From contig BROE01000019.1 of NCBI GenBank assembly GCA_036571765.1, positions 1,349,836 to 1,413,835 of the forward strand: DNA of 64,000 nt, read 5' to 3'. A program made the translations under genes and the position numbers. The DNA comes from Plecoglossus altivelis (Eukaryota; Chordata; Actinopteri; Osmeriformes; Plecoglossidae). Below, piece by piece: positions 21,236-32,011 of this stretch. How positions within the stretch are numbered: position 1 is the first letter of the stretch; every line of letters starts with the position of its first letter. A model generated the notes under the pieces. The model was not told the origin of the DNA and ran no database searches. It worked only from the letters and a program-made list of their open reading frames with translations.

Positions 21236-21890
21236 ACAGGGGTGAGGGACAGTGTGAAGAAGAGACAAGATGGCAATATTCAGGAGAGCAGGACTTCCTC
21301 AGTGTGGTCTTGAAGAAGATTATTACATGACCTGCATGCATGTGCACGCTTGTTTGATGGCCATACCAAACCATTCGCGCTAAATTGATAAACAAAGAAT
21401 TTCTCTGAAACTGTTCTTGATCCTCGGAAGTTCCAGTTGTATCTCCAATATTTGTTGACAACATTTTGAATCGCAAATTTGACACAAAACACAAAAAAAA
21501 CACTAGGAAAGCTCCCATGGAATCCTCCCTGACTTTGCTTCACTAAAGGATGGATGGCGATGATAACAAAACAGTTGTTAATTTATGCTTTGAAATTAGA
21601 TGTACTTTTAGCTTAAGTTGGCGTGAGTATTTGGTGGTTTTCAGAAATAAAAGATACAGCAGGAGCCATGGGAATTGAAGTTCCTGTATTTCAATGGTTT
21701 GGCTGGTAAGGGTTTGAACCTGCAAAAATGGTGTCCCAGCATGCAACACTTGTCTTTGCATTTTCTATGCTGCGTTGACACCATTATTCCTCATCCCCCA
21801 TCCAATAGCGCACACACACAAACGGAGCTTCTATTCAGTGCACTGCAAAGCTGTTCCATAGGGGAACTAGGAAAGTATTCTTTGATGTGC
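21236..21890. other. Unique stretch without a gene call
   Basis: About 650 bp of non-repetitive, AT-rich DNA. No gene, RNA or transposon signature is evident. Confidence 0.4.
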
Positions 21891-22124
21891 GTCTGTCTGT
21901 GTGTGTTTGTATGTGTATGTGAGAGAGTGAGCTGGCAACCTGAAGGGGTTAATACATATTTGATGAGTCTTTTAGAGGCTTTGAAGCAGTGAGTTAGCAC
22001 AGCCTCTTATCTCATACATACTGTACATACTACATCACGAGGCACACATGCAACACACCGGTCTGTATCGCTCTGTCCTCCTTTGTGGGAGGTATGTGGA
22101 GGTGGAGAGGTGCAGGGCAAGTTA

Positions 22125-22165
22125 GTGAGTGTGTTTGTGTGTGCGTGTGTGTTTGCGTGTGTGTT
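22125..22165. repeat. (GT)n microsatellite
   Basis: Interrupted GTGTGTTTGTG repeat. Confidence 0.85.
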
Positions 22166-22169
22166 TGGG

Positions 22170-22445
22170 ACAGACCTGCAAAAGGCGTCCTTTAGATCAG
22201 TCTTGAAATTCTACGAATGCAAGTATTAACTGTTTTTCACGTAGTTAAAAGTCCAAACTTTTTAGTTACGATTTGTTAGTGGACAAAATGGCACAATCCT
22301 GCTTCCATAGTTGCTGCTAACCGTAATGATACTGGATAGAAAAGTGTTTTGCAGATTTATGTGAAACTTACCAAATAAAATGTAGCTGGCTATTCTATGT
22401 ACCCATTAGGCTAAATGCAATCAGGTTACCCAATCATTCAGCCAG
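22170..22445. other. Unique AT-rich stretch
   Basis: No feature recognised. Confidence 0.4.
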
Positions 22446-22446
22446 T

Positions 22447-22518
<72 letters not shown>
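22447..22518. repeat. (GGCA)n tetranucleotide microsatellite
   Basis: About 18 perfect GGCA units. Degenerate AGCCAG/CAATC copies trail on to about 22600, suggesting an older and longer array. Confidence 0.97.
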
Positions 22519-22599
22519 TAGCCAATCTGCTAATCAGCTTGCCAGTCAGCCAGGCAACTAGCCTGCCATCCAGCCAATCAACCAGTTAGTCAGTTAGTT

Positions 22600-23270
22600 C
22601 TTCCATCTGTCCGTGAGTCTGTCAGTGTGTCTAAGTTGAGGCCCACACTGAAAGCACATATCAAAGAAAAGTTGAGAAACTGCTTTCAAACAAGTCAATG
22701 ATCAAACACGGCCAAGTCCAACTTGCCCACATCTGTCGCCATTGCCCGGAACTCGTCCCTCTCTCGCGCTTCCTCTCCCTCCCTCTCTCCCTCTGCGGGG
22801 GGTTGGTCATCCTCTCAGATCTCGCCTTCGTTCCGCCTGTCCCCTCGCTCCGCCGAGACGGACGGTCGGAGGGCGAGGCGAGGAGCGGGTGCCGCCGAGG
22901 TCAAAGGTCGCGATCATTAAAAGTGGCATCTTGGGAGGTTTTGATCTTCGTGTGTCCCTTTTATATAAGTGTATGTCTAATTCCTTTCCTCATTACACAA
23001 GGTTGGCATACGCACACCCACGCACGATGAGACCACATTCAAACAGACACTTGAACATATGCGCCACGCGTGCACACACACACACAGACGGACACTTACA
23101 CACATTCCCCATTCTATTGGCAGGCCAGAGCAGGTTCTGTCACCCTGGAGCTGAAACCTTAGTTAACGAGGCCAGTCAGTTGGAAGAGGAACAGGTTTCG
23201 GAGATGGCTACATGACCCCAAACACAAGTGTGCACTCTACAAACAGATCTTTCCAGACAAAAAGTCTGGA
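22600..23270. other. Unique stretch, CpG-bearing around 22740-22920
   Basis: The 22740-22910 segment is CpG-rich (CGCGCTT, CGCCGAGACGGACGG). Open frames of 65-157 codons cross it, but they show no recognisable domain and run into CA repeats at 23070. A short CpG island or regulatory element is possible. Confidence 0.3.
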
Positions 23271-23273
23271 AGG

Positions 23274-23425
23274 TGGGGGAGGGGGGGGGGAGGGGGGACT
23301 GACAAATTGACGCAAGAAGTAGAAAAGACAGAGGGAGGGAGAGAAAGGAGAGAAGGGAGAGAAGGAAGAGAAGGGAGAGCGTGAAAGGGAGATAGAAAGG
23401 GAAAGAGGAGACATAGTGCGTAGAG
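23274..23425. repeat. G-rich and GA-rich purine tract
   Basis: GGGGGAGGGGGGGGGGAGGGG at about 23275-23297, then (GA/GGA)n to about 23410. Confidence 0.85.
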
Positions 23426-23689
23426 GGTGCGTTGGGGGGGTTACAGGTCACACCTGATTACCCAGGTGGAGTCATCGTGTTCCACCCCCTGGCCCACCCT
23501 GCTCCGCCCCACCCTCTGCCCTCTGCCCTCCGCCCTTTCCAACATGGTCACTTGTCAGTCCCTAATTAAAGGAAACAGGCATCGCCCTCCCCCCGTCACC
23601 AATCACAGCCCCCCACCCCCCCAAAAATACACACACACACACGGCTGGACACATGCCTGCACACACGCTTTCCAACACACGGCCTCCAA

Positions 23690-24115
23690 ATCAGCTGAAT
23701 GCCGGCGAGAATATCAATTACTAAGTGGGCGAGAGCAATGAATGCTGATAGTCTCTGATAATATCGCACGCTGGCCCATTCACTTGCCATAATTTGGTTA
23801 TTTGGGCAAAATAATGAGCATAATTATGCCCTACAATATGACAAAGGATTTTTTTTATCTCCAGTTTATGCAAATGAATCGTTTTGGATGTGAAAAAGGC
23901 AATCATTTCCTCCGCTAAATCGCCTCCCCGCACGTCTAACTGTGTTCAGGGTCTCCAGCCATTGTTGTGTATGGTGATTTTTGGGGGACTTAAACTCCAG
24001 CTAATCGAGTTGTTTTTCACAACCTCTCTGTCTCCCTGCCTCGATTTCTTCCCCGATTTCTTGCTTGATTATTTTCATCTCTCCGTGGTAATTAGGTAAG
24101 AGTGCAACGGAACTT
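23690..24115. promoter_or_regulatory. Strong conserved-noncoding-element candidate with SOX and POU sites
   Basis: Unique, AT-balanced DNA carrying a perfect 12-bp palindrome GCATAATTATGC (23818-23829), an exact octamer ATGCAAAT (23868-23875) and a SOX motif CCATTGTT (23959-23966). TAATTAG lies near 24087-24093. SOX plus octamer sites within about 90 bp are typical of neural and pluripotency enhancers. No coding frame is sustained. The enhancer role is inferred from motifs only. Confidence 0.4.
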
Positions 24116-24600
24116 GCCCGAATCCTGTCTGGAGAACTTGAGCATTCAGATGTAGTCGACCTAAATGTAAAATGAACTACCTTATGATGGCATGATGAAT
24201 GTACTCCTCTCCGCCATTATCCTATCGCTATCTTGCTCTTTTTCTACCTCTCTTTGCCTCTTTCTCTTCCCGCCTATCTCTTCCTATATGCTCCTCTCGT
24301 ATGGAAATGCTGTAGAGTATAGAGGTAAAGATTTCCATAAGCATAAATAACGTGTATGTGTCATGTTGGCAGCTGTGTGGAGTGTGTGCATGTGAGCCCA
24401 TACGTAAGCGTGTATGTGTGCATGAGACTGTGTCTACTGTTTTGTGTATGTATGTGTGTATGCTTTTGAGTGTATGTGTGTGCATCTGCCCAGTGACTGC
24501 AGAATAAGCGGTATCAGTCTACTGACAGGCCCCAGGGTCTGAGTGAGTGAGATGTTCTCAAAAGCCTGTCACTGGTCCCCTTTCTTTACACATTGCTGCC
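24116..24600. other. Unique stretch with degenerate TG runs
   Basis: Includes TATGTGTGTATG-type patches at 24350-24482. No gene recognised. Confidence 0.4.
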
Positions 24601-24632
24601 AATACCCATCTTCTCTACAGTCACTGTCCCCT

Positions 24633-24703
24633 GTGTGTGTGTGTGTATGTATGTGTGTGTGTATGTATTTGTGTGTATGTATGTGTGTGTGTGCGCGCGC
24701 GCT
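24633..24703. repeat. (GT)n/(GTAT)n microsatellite
   Basis: GTGTGTGTATGTATGTGTGTGTATGTATTTG-type array ending in GCGCGCGCGC at about 24692-24701, a short alternating CG block capable of Z-DNA. Confidence 0.9.
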
Positions 24704-25178
24704 GACTCAGTAGACTCTGATAACTTGGCTGGATCTTTACAGACGGAGGGAAAAGGCCCAAGGGACAACTGAGGCAAGATTTTATGTATTTCCGTTTTGA
24801 AAGAGTTTGTGTGGATGCGTGTGTGTCTGCGATCGACAGATATACACGCCATCCTGCGGCCTGTCCTGGCTCCAGAACCTTCTCAATCCCCATCAATCAC
24901 TCTCTCACCGCATGCCAATCACTCCCCTCGTCTGTTCCCCTCCACTCATCCATCCGTCACTCTATTTTACGCTTCCTGTCTGCACTCTCTCTTTACCTGT
25001 CAGGTACTGGTATGGCCATTGTCTGTCCTCACGTCACCCCAGCTCAGCCTACGAACACACACACACATACGCATCAGACTGACAAAGCAGGGACAGGGTG
25101 CTGTGTTGATTCCAGCTCCATTCTAAGCGTCTTTGAAGGGGGATGGATGTGAAAAGAAGAGGCTTTTCTTACATTTAC
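24704..25178. other. Unique stretch without a gene call
   Basis: Three overlapping plus-strand frames of 90-122 codons are open at 24784-25152. They include a (CA)n run at 25048-25070, contain no recognised domain and lack splice-bounded structure, so they are treated as chance. Confidence 0.35.
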
Positions 25179-25179
25179 A

Positions 25180-25230
25180 GCTCGTGTGTGTGTGTGTGTG
25201 TGTACGTGTGGGTGGGTGTGTCACATGCAT
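25180..25230. repeat. (GT)n microsatellite
   Basis: About 11 GT units, then GTGGGTGGGTGTG. Confidence 0.9.
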
Positions 25231-25985
25231 TCATTAGTTTCCTGACATGTCAGCCCAAGCCTTAATGAAAGCCTGATATATCTGAAAGGAGACATTGTTA
25301 GACTCTGCTATAATCGTTATCGCCCTGTTGTTTCCACTAAAGCGATTGAGCGCGTTAGCATTAGAAGGGATGTGTGATTGTGTTAGAGAATAGCTGACTG
25401 ACGAGGGAGGGGTGTCTGTGTGTGTGTGCGTGTGTGCGTGTAAGTGTGTGCATGCAAGTGTTTGTGTGTGTTTCATAGGGCGCACACAGGAACATGCCTA
25501 CATTTACCAGTATGCACGTTGTTCTCAGACACACATACACAGGGATCTCGAATCATAATTTCCCTATTCCTCTGACATCAATTGTTAGTGACCAGTGACT
25601 AGCATTGCAGTTTGATACTGAGGTGTGTTTATGAGTGTATTTGTATGTGTGTGTTTGGGCTTGGGTTGCATGAATGCACAGAAGTTAGCTTGTTCTATTG
25701 CTATTTCCAGCAAAACGTCTCTGAGACCAAGTAGCCATGCCTGGGAGCTAACTGAACAAACGGGACGGACATTCTACCCTAGACCAGGGACAGGATCTAC
25801 CCAAAGCCACAAGTCTTCAAACAAGCCTGAGTCTCAAAGCTCACGGCCACTGTAGCGGTCAGGGCCATGGACAGCGCCTTTGAGTTTCTACACTGTACAA
25901 ACCAGCGTACCCTGCGGCAGCAGGTGCAACATCCCACAGGAGAAGCAAAACCTCTTCAAAACATTCTTTAGTCCTCGTTCTAAAG
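25231..25985. other. Unique stretch without a gene call
   Basis: GTGTGC-rich patch at 25408-25470; otherwise non-repetitive. No gene recognised. Confidence 0.4.
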
Positions 25986-25989
25986 TGAC

Positions 25990-26310
25990 AACAAACAAAC
26001 TGAAGGATCGACTGACTGGTCTGCTTGCTGGCTGACTAACTTGCCTGGTTAACTGGATGACTGATTGGTTGGCTAGCTCGCTGACTAACTCATTAATTGA
26101 CAGGCTCATTAGCTGAATGACTGACTTGCTGGGTGGCTAGTTAACAGATTTATAGATTTAATGGCCAGAGTTGACTGGCTAGTCATTTACGACTAGCTGG
26201 CTGGCTGGCTAATTAACTGACTAGCTTACCACCTTGGTAGTTGACTGACTAGCTGGCTAGCTGACTAGCTGGCTGATTGACTCTGTGGCATGTTGGCTGA
26301 CTGTCTGTCG
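25990..26310. repeat. Degenerate CTGGCTGACTAA repeat
   Basis: Dozens of CTGG, CTGA, CTAG and CTAA tetramers in loose succession (GACTAGCTGGCTAGCTGACTAGCTGG near 26240-26275). It looks like an old (CTGG/CTGA)n array eroded by substitutions. A short related patch sits at 26656-26697. Confidence 0.8.
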
Positions 26311-26311
26311 C

Positions 26312-26655
26312 CTCACCGGAGCAGCTCCTGGGTTAGGGCCTGGTCCTCAGGCCTCCCAAGGCCTTGCTGCATAGAGCTGTTGCGGGTTTCCCACCCTATA
26401 CCCAATGTAGAAACATGCAGGACCAATCTCTTCCCTGCCCGTGTCTCTGGCCGGGACATGACGGAGCACTTGAACTTGGGCCCCCAGGGGGCAGCTGATG
26501 TGGCTGCCCATCGCCCCGGGCTGCCTTCGGGGGAGGGACAGCAAGGGCAAGAGAAAAAGCAAAGGCTGATCTCTCCTGGTGGACGCTTTGGCATGCGCGC
26601 GCGCGTGTGTGTGTTCCACAAATTGTGAGATTAATTACAAGATTTTTCTTCTTTG
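26312..26655. other. Unique GC-rich segment with long frames on both strands
   Basis: Open frames of 90-164 codons overlap on both strands at 26290-26890. The GC-rich composition explains their length and no domain is recognised. GCGCGCGCGCGTGTGTGTG at 26595-26614 is a short alternating purine-pyrimidine run. Confidence 0.3.
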
Positions 26656-26729
26656 CTGGCAAGCTGGCTGACTGGCTGGCCGGCTGGCTGACTCTCAGGG
26701 CAGAGAGCGCCCCAGGCTGCAGTTTGTCT

Positions 26730-27010
26730 GGTGGTCTCTCCGGAGAGCTATTCCATCGATTCGCAGCAAACACCTTTGTGCCGTCTGTCGCAAAGGGCAA
26801 GAGGAGGCGCACGCCGTGTGCGCGAGCGAGCGTCCCGCGCGTGCCCTCCGCTAACCCCGCCTCCGGCCTCCAGCACTCTGCAAAGATCAATGTTTGTTTG
26901 TTTGTTTGGCTAGTGAATTATTAATTACGCTAGCAAGAGGGTAAGTCCCACGAAGCGGGGAGAACTAATGATTTCAGATCTTGCTAATCATATTCGCTAG
27001 TTCCTGTCTG
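26730..27010. promoter_or_regulatory. Enhancer-like unique island
   Basis: Unique DNA with (TTTG)3 at about 26892-26907, GAATTATTAATTACGCTAGC near 26914-26933 and a related GCTAATCATATTCGCTAG near 26983-27000. The TAATTA and TAATCA homeodomain motifs and the absence of coding structure suggest a noncoding regulatory element. Confidence 0.3.
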
Positions 27011-27745
27011 AGAAGCGATCTCAACCAGAATACAGCCTGGAGAGGAAAAAAAGAGAGCGCACGCGCATTTGGGGGTGCGTGCGTGCGCCGAATAAAATCC
27101 ACAGCGAGGGAAAGGTTTGAAGGTTTTGCAGGCAGGGAAGTATAACAGATGCAGGTCTCCCAGAGCCATCCTCTGGTGAACCATCAGCTCTCTGTCAAGG
27201 TCATAAACAGAGGCCTTACCTCCCTGCTGGTTACAGTAGATACAGGTGTGTCTGGAACACTGGAGGCAGGCTGTCAAGCTATCGGCTCAAGAGCTTTCCC
27301 TGTCGGAGCAGATTGAGACAAACCCCCCACTCTTTCCCTCCATACCCTTAGCAGGGAGAGTCCCTGTTCTCCAGCCATCGGAGGTGGGGTTGGGGGTGAT
27401 AGGTAGAGAGCCGGCAGGAGGTAAAAAGGTGGGGTCGGACGACGAAACCGGGGCCTAACATGGGAGGCCTCGGGGTGGGGTGAGGGGCAGGCTTGAGGGG
27501 ATCTGTGTGTGTGTGTGTGGTCAGGGACTCCCAGGGAAGCCTGTCTACCATCTGGTCTCGAAGCCGCTTCAGGGCTGAGCAACAGGGCACTGGGGGTGAT
27601 CGCTGGGGTCCTTTCTCCCAGACAGAGGGTCTGTAGAGCGGGGAGCCATCTGTGAGTGGTGGCCTCTAAGGCTGGAGGGTCAGTGGGCTCGCGGTGTGAG
27701 CGCAGAAACAGAGGGAAGCTCGCAGGGGCCTCTTCCTGTATCAGG
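27011..27745. other. Unique stretch without a gene call
   Basis: GC-rich from 27300 to 27745, with a (GT)n block at 27502-27518. A 169-codon minus-strand frame (27274-27783) begins inside the (CA)n array and is Pro/Ser-rich. No domain is recognised. Confidence 0.35.
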
Positions 27746-27747
27746 TC

Positions 27748-27748
<1 letters not shown>

Positions 27749-27783
<35 letters not shown>
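27749..27783. repeat. (CA)n microsatellite
   Basis: Seventeen perfect CA units. Confidence 0.97.
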
Positions 27784-27785
<2 letters not shown>

Positions 27786-27859
27786 AAACAGTCCAGCCTC
27801 TCTCGTCCTCACCATCCCCTCCTCAGCGTAGCCTATTCTATCCTACTCAGCTCATTGTC

Positions 27860-28380
27860 TCGCAGGATAAATAGAAGGCTCTTCATCCACAATCAATGGC
27901 AACACTTAGCACAATTAGCACATTCTGAAGAGCCCGCAAGAGCGGCTGCAGTAAGGGTCCACAGTCTCCGCCTAAACAGCCTGGGTGTGCAGTTCTTAAG
28001 ACAAGTCGCAGGTCACCTCAAACACTGAGTGAATGTTGACATCTTGGTCTCATCCCTGTGAAAAGTTTAATCATTGGACTAAATGTGTTGCCTACAAGCC
28101 TCAGGTACTGACATGACTGATAACATTTTAAGGCTGAATTAACATTGGTAACTCCAAATACCAAGCTGGTCTAATGTATCCTAATTCAAACACAACATTA
28201 CATTGCAAAACATTGGTTAAGTTCTGGTAGTGAGCTGGTTACGAAATGTCCTTTATTTGTAGCTTTTCACAAACTACCACTAACCACATCAAATGTGGTT
28301 TTCAACATGACGTAGGCTAGGTTGACGTCAATAAAGTGTTAACATTTGAAGTATATCCCTTTCATCCATAATTATGACAC
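27860..28380. other. AT-rich unique stretch with inverted RUNX-type sites
   Basis: Non-repetitive DNA. At 28282-28300, AACCACAT and ATGTGGTT face each other around a 3-base spacer, each containing a RUNX core (TGTGGT). A TGACGTCA-like GTTGACGTCAA lies at about 28321-28331. No coding signature. Confidence 0.35.
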
Positions 28381-28660
28381 CACAGGAAAAGGATTTAGAC
28401 TGCATTTTTTCCGCATCTCTCTGTGATGAATGACAACTCTTAGATATACACACTTCACGTTTCCCGACAAGCAGCCATTATTCCGCAAGAGAGTGACAGC
28501 TCTGTAATTAAACATTGTCACACGAGTGAGTAAATGAGCAATGAAAGTCTATAAAAGTGGCATCAACAGTGAGAGGATACGCCACAGGGTGGGTTTAGTT
28601 GACAAAGCTGGCGACAGAGACGCTTGTAAGGCAGAGAGGAGACCGCTTTAAAGACGGGGG
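28381..28660. promoter_or_regulatory. Enhancer-like unique island
   Basis: Contains GTGACAGCTCTGTAATTAAAC near 28494-28514 (TGACAG MEIS-type core beside TAATTA), CCATTATT and TCTATAAAAG near 28548-28557. A G-rich low-complexity patch follows at 28658-28680. Regulatory role inferred from motif content only. Confidence 0.3.
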
Positions 28661-28680
28661 GATGGGGGGGCGGGGGGGGG

Positions 28681-29130
28681 ACGATTGCTCAAGTTTGACG
28701 TGTTTTTTTGCCTTCAGAGATGAGATAGGCCAACCTCGTTCATAAAGCTTGGGAACAAAGAGTTCGAAATGAGGCTATTGTGCGTTCCTAAATTGCCTCT
28801 CTTCGCGCCATTAGAATTTTTTTCTGCTGGAGCACCACGCGAGTGTTGTTTGCGCTGAGTGTGAGTCCGGGGGTGTTAAAGTATGCCATGTGTGTAAGTA
28901 TGTGTTGCGCCTGTCAAGTAAAGTATATCTGTGTGAGTATGTGTACGTGTGGGTCTGGGTTTATGCGGATGCAAATATTTGTGGATGTGTTCAAGTATGT
29001 GTTTTTCCAGTGAAAGGGAGAGAGTGAGAGCGTGTGTGGACAAGATGTTGCTGAGAGATCAACAGCAACAGAGGGCTTTTTATTATTGAAATGTATTTCC
29101 TCCACTCTCTTTCCTCTCTGTCACATCTTG
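28681..29130. other. Unique stretch without a gene call
   Basis: Loose TGTG-rich wording at 28885-28995; otherwise non-repetitive. No gene recognised. Confidence 0.4.
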
Positions 29131-29148
29131 GGCTGCTGGGTGAGGGTG

Positions 29149-29149
<1 letters not shown>

Positions 29150-29180
<31 letters not shown>
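29150..29180. repeat. (CT)n microsatellite
   Basis: About 14 CT units; further interrupted CT sequence continues at 29285-29410. Confidence 0.88.
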
Positions 29181-29181
<1 letters not shown>

Positions 29182-29410
29182 CGCTCCTCATTCCCCTTAT
29201 AAGCAGATGTACACCTGCCTTGTGTGGACTCTGTCCCTTGCTTTGTTTCTCACGTGTCTTGGGTCACGGGTGTCTTGGGTGGTTTCTCTCTCACTCACTC
29301 TCAGACTTTCTATCACCCTCTCTCTTACTCTCTTTTAATCTTTCTCGCACTCTCTTCCCCTCTCTCACTCTCTCTGTCTCCCTCGCACCACCGTTCTACC
29401 TCTCCCCCGC

Positions 29411-29600
29411 CGTGACATCAAGCGAGCCGATTGGCAAATTAAGACATGGGCGTGTGGCGTGGCACGCCACAATGGTCCAGCTGCAGGACAAGGAGACCAG
29501 AGAAATCCTGCTTGATCTCCTTTCACCAGGCGTCCTTTGGGGAAATCTTATTTCCATAGCATCGATTACTCAGTGAAACACTCAGTTCACTTTAAGACTA
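29411..29600. promoter_or_regulatory. Unique island, noncoding element or undetected exon
   Basis: Unique DNA with the palindrome GTGGCGTGGCACGCCAC near 29454-29470. A frame reading MVQLQDKETREILLDLLSPG from the ATG at 29472 looks protein-like, but it has no clear acceptor or donor and ends at a TGA at about 29574. ATCGATTACT near 29560 is a homeodomain-type site. Confidence 0.25.
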
Positions 29601-29879
29601 AGGTGCAGCCACCGTCGGCGACACCACCGCATTCGAAACGAGAAAGAGACCGCAACCTCGCTCGCTTCTGCGCGCGGTTCTTCTTTTTCCCCTCCTGCTT
29701 TCCACTCTTTCTCTCAATTTCAAGTTTTATGTCAATGCCTCTGACTGCCTGCCTGCCTCTCCCTCCCTCTCTCTCTCTCTCTCTGTCTGTCTAGCTCGCT
29801 CTCCCTCTCTCTCCACACCATCAGGCCCCAGTCTTCCTCTACCGGTCTCCCATCCATCTTACCTGCCAGTGCCAGTCTC

Positions 29880-30110
29880 CACCACAGTATATATAGTGAA
29901 GCAAGCAAACTGTTTTGTTTGGCACTTCTTAAACTATTTCCATTAACTTAAGGTCAGAGGCCTGGTCTGGCTGGCTGGTTGGGTGGCTTGCTGCCTGCTG
30001 CCCGTGATATTTATCAATCAAATAGGTCTTATACAGCGGAGGAAAAAAGCGGAGCAGAACGCCAAAGAGCACTTAAGGTGGATAAACAGACGCAAGGGGC
30101 CACGGATCAC
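29880..30110. promoter_or_regulatory. Enhancer-like island with PBX-HOX-type site
   Basis: ATCAATCA at 30013-30020 is the reverse complement of TGATTGAT, a composite PBX-HOX site. TATATATA lies at about 29888-29895. Non-repetitive except for a GGCTGGCTGGTTGG patch at 29968-29986. Confidence 0.3.
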
Positions 30111-31420
30111 TGCCCTGCTAAGCCTGACACTGAGAGAGGGGCCACAGGGACACGTGTCTGCGGGCGTGTGCTGAAGTGTGCGCGTGTTTGTTTCCGTGTG
30201 GGCGTACACACATTGCTGTTGAGCCCTGTATGAGCGCTGGCATGTGACCGCGCTCTGGCGCGTGCGCTAAGTGCATGTCACCGCGAGACAGAGGCTTTGG
30301 GGAGAAACACAAGGCCCGGTCAAAATGTCATCAGAGCGCCAGCTTAGAGTCGCTTCCCAGGCTTAGACCGATATTTATCCGAAGGATACGTGGAGAGAGG
30401 GACGGATGGAGGGATGGAGAGAGGGTGGGGGAGAGGTGGGCCTGGAGAGGAAATATCTGTAATTTCACGGTGTCTTCAGGGGAAATTTGATTCCAGAGCG
30501 GTGACAGTCTGATAAATAGGAACTGTTGCCAGCAATCTCCTCTGAGAGTGCCAGGAGAATGCTAGTCTGCTTTGATTCTGGCCCAGACTGTCATGTTACT
30601 CGCAGTCCCCATTACTGTCAAGGGTGTCTGGACAAACAGAATGAAATAAATGGGTACATTTAGGTTAAGTTAGGGGGCGTGGTCTACTTACAGAAAGCTC
30701 CATAGGTCAAATTTTGTAATTTAAAAGAACCTGGTCAATGCTAGCTAGTGCTGATGACAATGCAGATAATTTCATTTGTACTCATTAACTGTAGCAGAAT
30801 ATTTAATCCAATGTATGTCCAAATGTTGCATATATAAAGAATACATGAAGGATCAGTAGTGGGTAGTGCTACTGTATTTTGGTGGTCAGTGAAGAAACAG
30901 TCTGTAGGCCTATTTCCAGTCACCATGGCAAAGTGCACACATCGCACCTAGTATAAGGTGAGAGGGACAATCATTATTCCACTGTCTACTACAATACCAT
31001 GAAAGCACGAGTTATCTAGCTACATTCTGCTACTAGCCACTCGCTGTATCACAGAATCGACCAAAATATGATGTATGTGGGTGTGCAATGGCCTGGAGTG
31101 GCTAATCGGAATCACCGTGAGAATTCCGGTCTGTTGTTTGGGCCGTGAGGGCCAGTGTAGTCATGGCGCTAGGTTGAAATATGGATGCTGCCCGTAGGCT
31201 GCCTACACTCACAGCAGCCCCACTTAGCCTACAGGTTGACGATGACGTGATTATATTTGGACTCCTTTGCCCAGACCCCGACAGCGACACCTTCCTAAAA
31301 AAAAAGAAGGTCAGAGATAAAAAAAAATTAAAAAAAGAATAACAGAAAGCGCAAAGGCGTAGCTGGCAAAGGCCAGAATAAAAATGAAGGAAGGTCTTCA
31401 AACTGACGCGTCCAAGTATT
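30111..31420. other. Unique stretch without a gene call
   Basis: About 1.3 kb of non-repetitive DNA apart from a short GGA/GAGA patch at 30390-30450 and A-rich runs at 31298-31340. No gene, RNA or transposon end was recognised. Confidence 0.4.
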
Positions 31421-31421
31421 T

Positions 31422-31732
31422 TAACGCCGTGTCCTAACTGGATGGGGCGCGAGCGACGGACGCGAGCGAAGCCACTAAAAATAGTTTGATTTGCCTCGTT
31501 TTCTATTGGAATGTCTTAACTGGCCGCGATACTACGCAACGTTTTGAATGATTTTTTTTGTCTGACACCCTGTTTCTATGTATTTTTAGTCGCTTTAGTG
31601 TTTGAAAGCTCTGTAGCACATGAAGTCATTGTAACGTGGGTAGTTTACACGGCGTAACAGACGTGAATTTGACGGAGTCAGCCGATGCTACGCGACAGTT
31701 GTACGGTCGCATCCAGTGAAGACACGGTGTAA
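31422..31732. mobile_element. 305-bp inverted-repeat DNA transposon (MITE) with TAA duplications
   Basis: Imperfect terminal inverted repeats of 20 bp, CGCCGTGTCCTAACTGGATG at 31425-31444 and its counterpart at 31729-31710, match at 17 of 20 positions. Both ends are flanked by TAA (31422-31424 and 31730-31732). A 3-bp TAA target duplication fits the PIF/Harbinger superfamily. A partial internal copy of the terminal motif (GTCTTAACTGG, 31513-31523) and inverted ACTAAAAATA blocks lie inside. There is no transposase frame, so it is non-autonomous. Confidence 0.7.
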
Positions 31733-31968
31733 ACAGCCTGCATCCATCTAAATAACAAATGAAGACAACAATGCGGTCGCTAAACTAATGTTGAGATAGT
31801 TAGGCGCGGTTCAAGCTGCAAGCAGCCACGCAAAACACCGTTGTGTACAAACCACTGTAAACTTACGCATCCAACGTTTTCTTGGAACTTTGCAGTCGCT
31901 GCAGCTTCTAGTCCTGTTTGTCGTTAACAGTGAAGAGCCAAGCCTAGTGACGTTACCAAGCTCCAGTC

Positions 31969-32011
31969 ATGAGCCCAACACACCAGAATGGGCAGCCAGG
32001 ATTGGCAATGA
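31969..32011 (+). other. Possible first coding exon, 14 codons
   Basis: ATG in good context (G at -3), reading MSPTHQNGQPGLAM and ending in phase 1 at ATGA|GTAAGTA, whose intronic side is a perfect donor. The upstream 150 bp is unique and carries several CpGs. It is not a known N-terminus to me. The exon side of the donor is weak (A at -1). See the matching blocks at 32907 and 33897. Confidence 0.2.

Noticed and set aside
26396..26890. 164-codon minus-strand frame in GC-rich unique DNA
   Set aside because: Frames on the opposite strand are equally long; GC-rich composition lowers stop frequency and no domain is recognised.
26938..26948. GAGGGTAAGT splice-donor match after an enhancer-like island
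   Set aside because: No plausible exon with acceptor or open, recognisable frame precedes it; treated as a chance donor.
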